DNA from: Deltaproteobacteria bacterium
GTDB lineage: Bacteria; Myxococcota_A; Polyangia; JACPQR01
DNA length: 32,309 nt
Direction of reading: 5' to 3'
Assembly: GCA_016190375.1 (NCBI GenBank)
Contig: JACPQR010000232.1
Location: forward strand, 1-32,309
The notes beneath the pieces were generated by a model. The model saw only the letters and a program-made list of their open reading frames with translations, did no database searches and was not told the origin of the DNA. A program made the translations under genes and the position numbers. Below are positions 30,167 through 32,309 of the stretch, piece after piece. The number at the start of each line of letters is the position of its first letter. Positions within the stretch are counted from its first letter, which is position 1.

Positions 30167-31188
30167 TGGCCTGGGTCCTCGGGATCGAGTCGAGCTGCGA
30201 CGAGACGGCCGCGGCGGTCGTCGCCGAGGACGGCAGGGTTCGTTCGGACGTGGTCTTCAGCCAGATCGCGGTGCACGCGCGATACGGCGGGGTCGTTCCG
30301 GAGCTCGCCTCGCGCGCGCACGTGAGCGCGATCGTCCCCGTCGTCAGGCAGGCGCTCGGGCAGGCCGGGATCGGGCTCGACGCCCTGTCCGGAATAGCCG
30401 TGACCCGAGGACCAGGCCTCGTCGGCGCCCTGCTCGTCGGGGTCCAGGTGGCAAAGGCCATGGCCTTCGCGCGCGGGCTCCCGCTCGTCGGGGTCAACCA
30501 CCTCGACGGCCATCTCCTCGCCGTCGGGCTGCGCCGAGCCGAGACGGATCCGCCGCCTCCGCCCTACCCGTACGTGGCGCTCCTCGCGTCGGGCGGGCAC
30601 ACCTCGGTTTGCAGGGTCGACGCGGCCAACCGGATCCGACAGCTCGGCGCCACCCGCGACGACGCGGCGGGCGAGGCCTACGACAAGGTCGCGAAGCTCC
30701 TCGGCCTCGGCTACCCTGGCGGCCCGATCGTCGACCGGCTCGCCGCCTCGGGCGACCCGCGCGCCGTCAAGCTCCCCCGGGGCCTGAGGGGCCAGTCGCT
30801 CGACTTCAGCTTCTCGGGCTTGAAGACCGCCGTCGCCCAGCACGTCCGCTCGCGGGGCCGCCCCGGGACCGAGCAGGGCCTGGCCGATCTTTGCGCGAGC
30901 TTCCAGGCGAGCGTGGTCGAGACCCTGGTGACGAAGACGCTCCGCGCCGCAATTCGCGAGGACGTCCGGCACGTCGTCCTCTGCGGGGGCGTCGCTGCGA
31001 ACCGCGGCCTGCGCGCCTCTGCTCGTGCGGCCTGCGACGAGCAGGGCCTCACGCTCGTCGTCCCCCCCGTCGCGAGCTGCACGGACAACGCCGCGATGAT
31101 CGCCCTCGCGGGCGCCCTTGCCCTGGACCGGGGCGAGCGCGCCGGCCTCGACCTCTCCGTCGACCCGCACCTCGCCGTCGGAGCGTGA
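30166..31188 (+). CDS. tsaD: tRNA N6-adenosine threonylcarbamoyltransferase (TsaD)
   Basis: 340 residues. ASKHA-fold protein with the phosphate loop GIESSCDETAAAVV, the metal-binding NHLDGH motif, ASGGHT, GEAYDKVAKLLGLGYPGGP, FSFSGLKTAV and CGGVAANRGLR, all standard TsaD blocks. With TsaB, TsaE and TsaC it installs t6A37 on ANN-decoding tRNAs. The length is typical of the family. The ATG overlaps the response regulator stop by one base. It ends the co-directional run that begins with the OmpA-like gene. CGTGACGGCC occurs twice around and after the stop. Confidence 0.98.
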   Translation: MAWVLGIESSCDETAAAVVAEDGRVRSDVVFSQIAVHARYGGVVPELASRAHVSAIVPVVRQALGQAGIGLDALSGIAVTRGPGLVGALLVGVQVAKAMAFARGLPLVGVNHLDGHLLAVGLRRAETDPPPPPYPYVALLASGGHTSVCRVDAANRIRQLGATRDDAAGEAYDKVAKLLGLGYPGGPIVDRLAASGDPRAVKLPRGLRGQSLDFSFSGLKTAVAQHVRSRGRPGTEQGLADLCASFQASVVETLVTKTLRAAIREDVRHVVLCGGVAANRGLRASARAACDEQGLTLVVPPVASCTDNAAMIALAGALALDRGERAGLDLSVDPHLAVGA

Positions 31189-31219
31189 CGGCCATGGGCA
31201 CGTGACGGCCGGGGTGGAG

Positions 31220-31248
31220 TTGATTCTCGCCCCGTGCGTGGTTATGAC
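31220..31248 (+). promoter_or_regulatory. Candidate sigma-70-type promoter
   Basis: TTGATT (31220-31225) and TATGAC (31243-31248) are separated by 17 bp in the 84-bp gap after tsaD, about 25 bases before the lipoprotein ATG. Each box matches the housekeeping consensus at four of six positions. Confidence 0.4.
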
Positions 31249-31272
31249 CGCCCGGTCGAAAGGGGAGGCCCA

Positions 31273-32157
31273 ATGCACGACCGTCGGAGAATCACTGGCA
31301 TCGAAGCTCGCGCGATCCTGGCGCTGGCCGTCATCGGAGCGGTGGCCGTCGGCTGCGGCGGGAGCGAGCCCGAGCCGCAGGCGGCGACGGACGTCATCGT
31401 CACCCCGCCCGCGCCGCCGGCTCCGCCGCTACCCGCGACGCCGCCGCCGGCGCCGCCACCTCCGCCGATCACGGTGACGCCGGGCGAGAACGGGCCGCTG
31501 CCCGAGGGCCCGACCGCGAAGGTGCGGATCCTCTCGCCCACGAGGGACCAGGTCGTCCGCGCCGGGCCCGTCAAGGTCCGTCTCCAGGTCCGCAACTGGC
31601 ACACCGAGCCCGAGGGCCCGCACGTCCACGTGGTGGTCGATGATCAGCCCTACCGCCGGATCGACGACCCGGCTCAGACCATCGAGCTCACCGACCTCGC
31701 CGAGGGCGAGCACTGGCTCCGCGTCTTCCCGAGCCGCGCCACCCACGAGAGCGTGAAGACCCCCGGAGCCTTCGCCTGGGTCAGGTTCTTCGTGGGAAGC
31801 CGTCCGGCCGACGCGCCAGCCCTTCCCCGAGGTCCGATGCCGATCCTGACCTACAGCCGTCCCAAGGGAGCCATGGAGGGCGACGCGGCGAACCACGTCC
31901 TCTTCGACTTCTACCTCGCCGACGTCACGCTCGCCCCCGACGGCGCGAAGGTCCACTACTGGATCGACGGCGCCAACGAAGGCGACATCACGGCCTGGGT
32001 CCCCCACTCCATCGACAACCTCCCGGACGGCCCCCACCGCATCACCCTCGAGCTCCGCGACCCCCACGGCCAACCAATCCCCGGCCGCTTCAACCGCACT
32101 GAGCACGAGATCTCGGTCTCGCGCGCGGGCGCTCAGCCTCAGCACACAACGCACTGA
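31273..32157 (+). CDS. Pro-rich-linker lipoprotein of unknown function
   Basis: 294 residues from ATG 31273 with GGGGAGG nearby (five-base spacing). The signal region ARAILALAVIGAVAVGC gives Cys28. A proline-rich linker (about 45-75) leads to two related beta-sandwich-like halves. The first has VRILSPTRDQVVRAGPVKV, VHVVVDDQPYRRID and GEHWLRVFPSR. The second has VLFDFYLADVTLAPDGAKV, HYWIDGAN and LPDGPHRITLELRD. This pattern resembles domains in which a short charged turn is repeated (DGPHR/EGEHW) and may bind a ligand in the periplasm. No family is assigned. Confidence 0.85.
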   Translation: MHDRRRITGIEARAILALAVIGAVAVGCGGSEPEPQAATDVIVTPPAPPAPPLPATPPPAPPPPPITVTPGENGPLPEGPTAKVRILSPTRDQVVRAGPVKVRLQVRNWHTEPEGPHVHVVVDDQPYRRIDDPAQTIELTDLAEGEHWLRVFPSRATHESVKTPGAFAWVRFFVGSRPADAPALPRGPMPILTYSRPKGAMEGDAANHVLFDFYLADVTLAPDGAKVHYWIDGANEGDITAWVPHSIDNLPDGPHRITLELRDPHGQPIPGRFNRTEHEISVSRAGAQPQHTTH

Positions 32158-32280
32158 CGGGGGTCGGCCCCTTTCATCGCCCGACGCCGATGGGTGCGTT
32201 GCACGGACCCGGGTTCGGCATGGCCAACCCCAGCGGCGAGCCGGTTTGTTGATCTCCACCAGCATCGCCGGTAGGACGAA

Positions 32281-32309
32281 GCAACAGGCAACAGGCGACA
32301 GGCGACAGG
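32281..32309. repeat. Heptanucleotide tandem repeat at the right edge
   Basis: GCAACAG twice and GCGACAG twice in direct tandem (7 bp each), continuing off the window. The preceding 123 bp after the lipoprotein stop contain no gene or other visible feature. Confidence 0.85.

Noticed and set aside
1..32309. tRNA, rRNA, riboswitch or phage attachment sites
   Set aside because: No cloverleaf-like sequence with a TTCRANNC loop and acceptor stem, no conserved rRNA block and no integrase gene were seen on either strand.

Overview
This 32.3 kb window is very GC-rich DNA and reads as a chromosomal segment of a myxobacterium-like organism (Myxococcota, probably Polyangia). The pointers are: a DUF2330 protein with a MYXO-CTERM-like tail; MopE-like and thrombospondin-type-3 Cys/Asp repeats; an AgmX/PglI-type C-terminal domain; an FHA-containing sigma-54 activator; many small lipoproteins; and a very long TPR protein. 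This placement is inference from gene content, because no rRNA or tRNA gene is visible.

Layout. Bases 1-176 hold a 21-bp tandem repeat, probably the tail of an upstream gene, facing a small tail-anchored protein (181-630). Bases 919-4441 (minus) hold an ECF-like sigma factor, a putative membrane anti-sigma factor, a TPR lipoprotein and a Cys-rich lipoprotein joined by three 4-bp overlaps, followed by an FHA-AAA-Fis activator. Bases 4522-8273 hold a secreted TIM-barrel glycosidase divergent from a zinc-finger/YIP1 membrane protein and a second, leaderless glycosidase; the divergent start codons share two bases. A near-consensus sigma-54 promoter (8611-8626) drives the DUF2330 surface protein.

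Bases 10499-13292 hold two divergent PIN-toxin modules (Phd/VapC and RHH/VapC), with a perfect palindromic operator at the first, then a srkA-type kinase between a frameshifted small gene and an enoyl-CoA hydratase 5' stub. Bases 13408-22312 are accessory in character: a 684-residue Cys-repeat lipoprotein, a beta-propeller-like protein, a broken thrombospondin-repeat gene, an IS66 transposase remnant, an AgmX-like lipoprotein, a double-VOC protein, several damaged small genes, an anti-sigma-like zinc finger with a lost cysteine, and lipoproteins.

Bases 22404-27722 encode one 1772-residue TPR protein. Divergent from it, 27875-31188 is a compact run: OmpA/Pal-like lipoprotein, glutaredoxin, Tat-exported superoxide-reductase-like protein, lipoprotein, single-domain response regulator and TsaD. 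A Pro-rich lipoprotein and a heptanucleotide repeat close the window.

Themes are cell-envelope proteins, regulation (ECF, sigma-54, receiver) and redox protection. No clear phage, CRISPR or biosynthetic cluster is present. The stretch 12.0-21.3 kb has an unusual density of frameshifted and truncated genes, either true decay or assembly indels.
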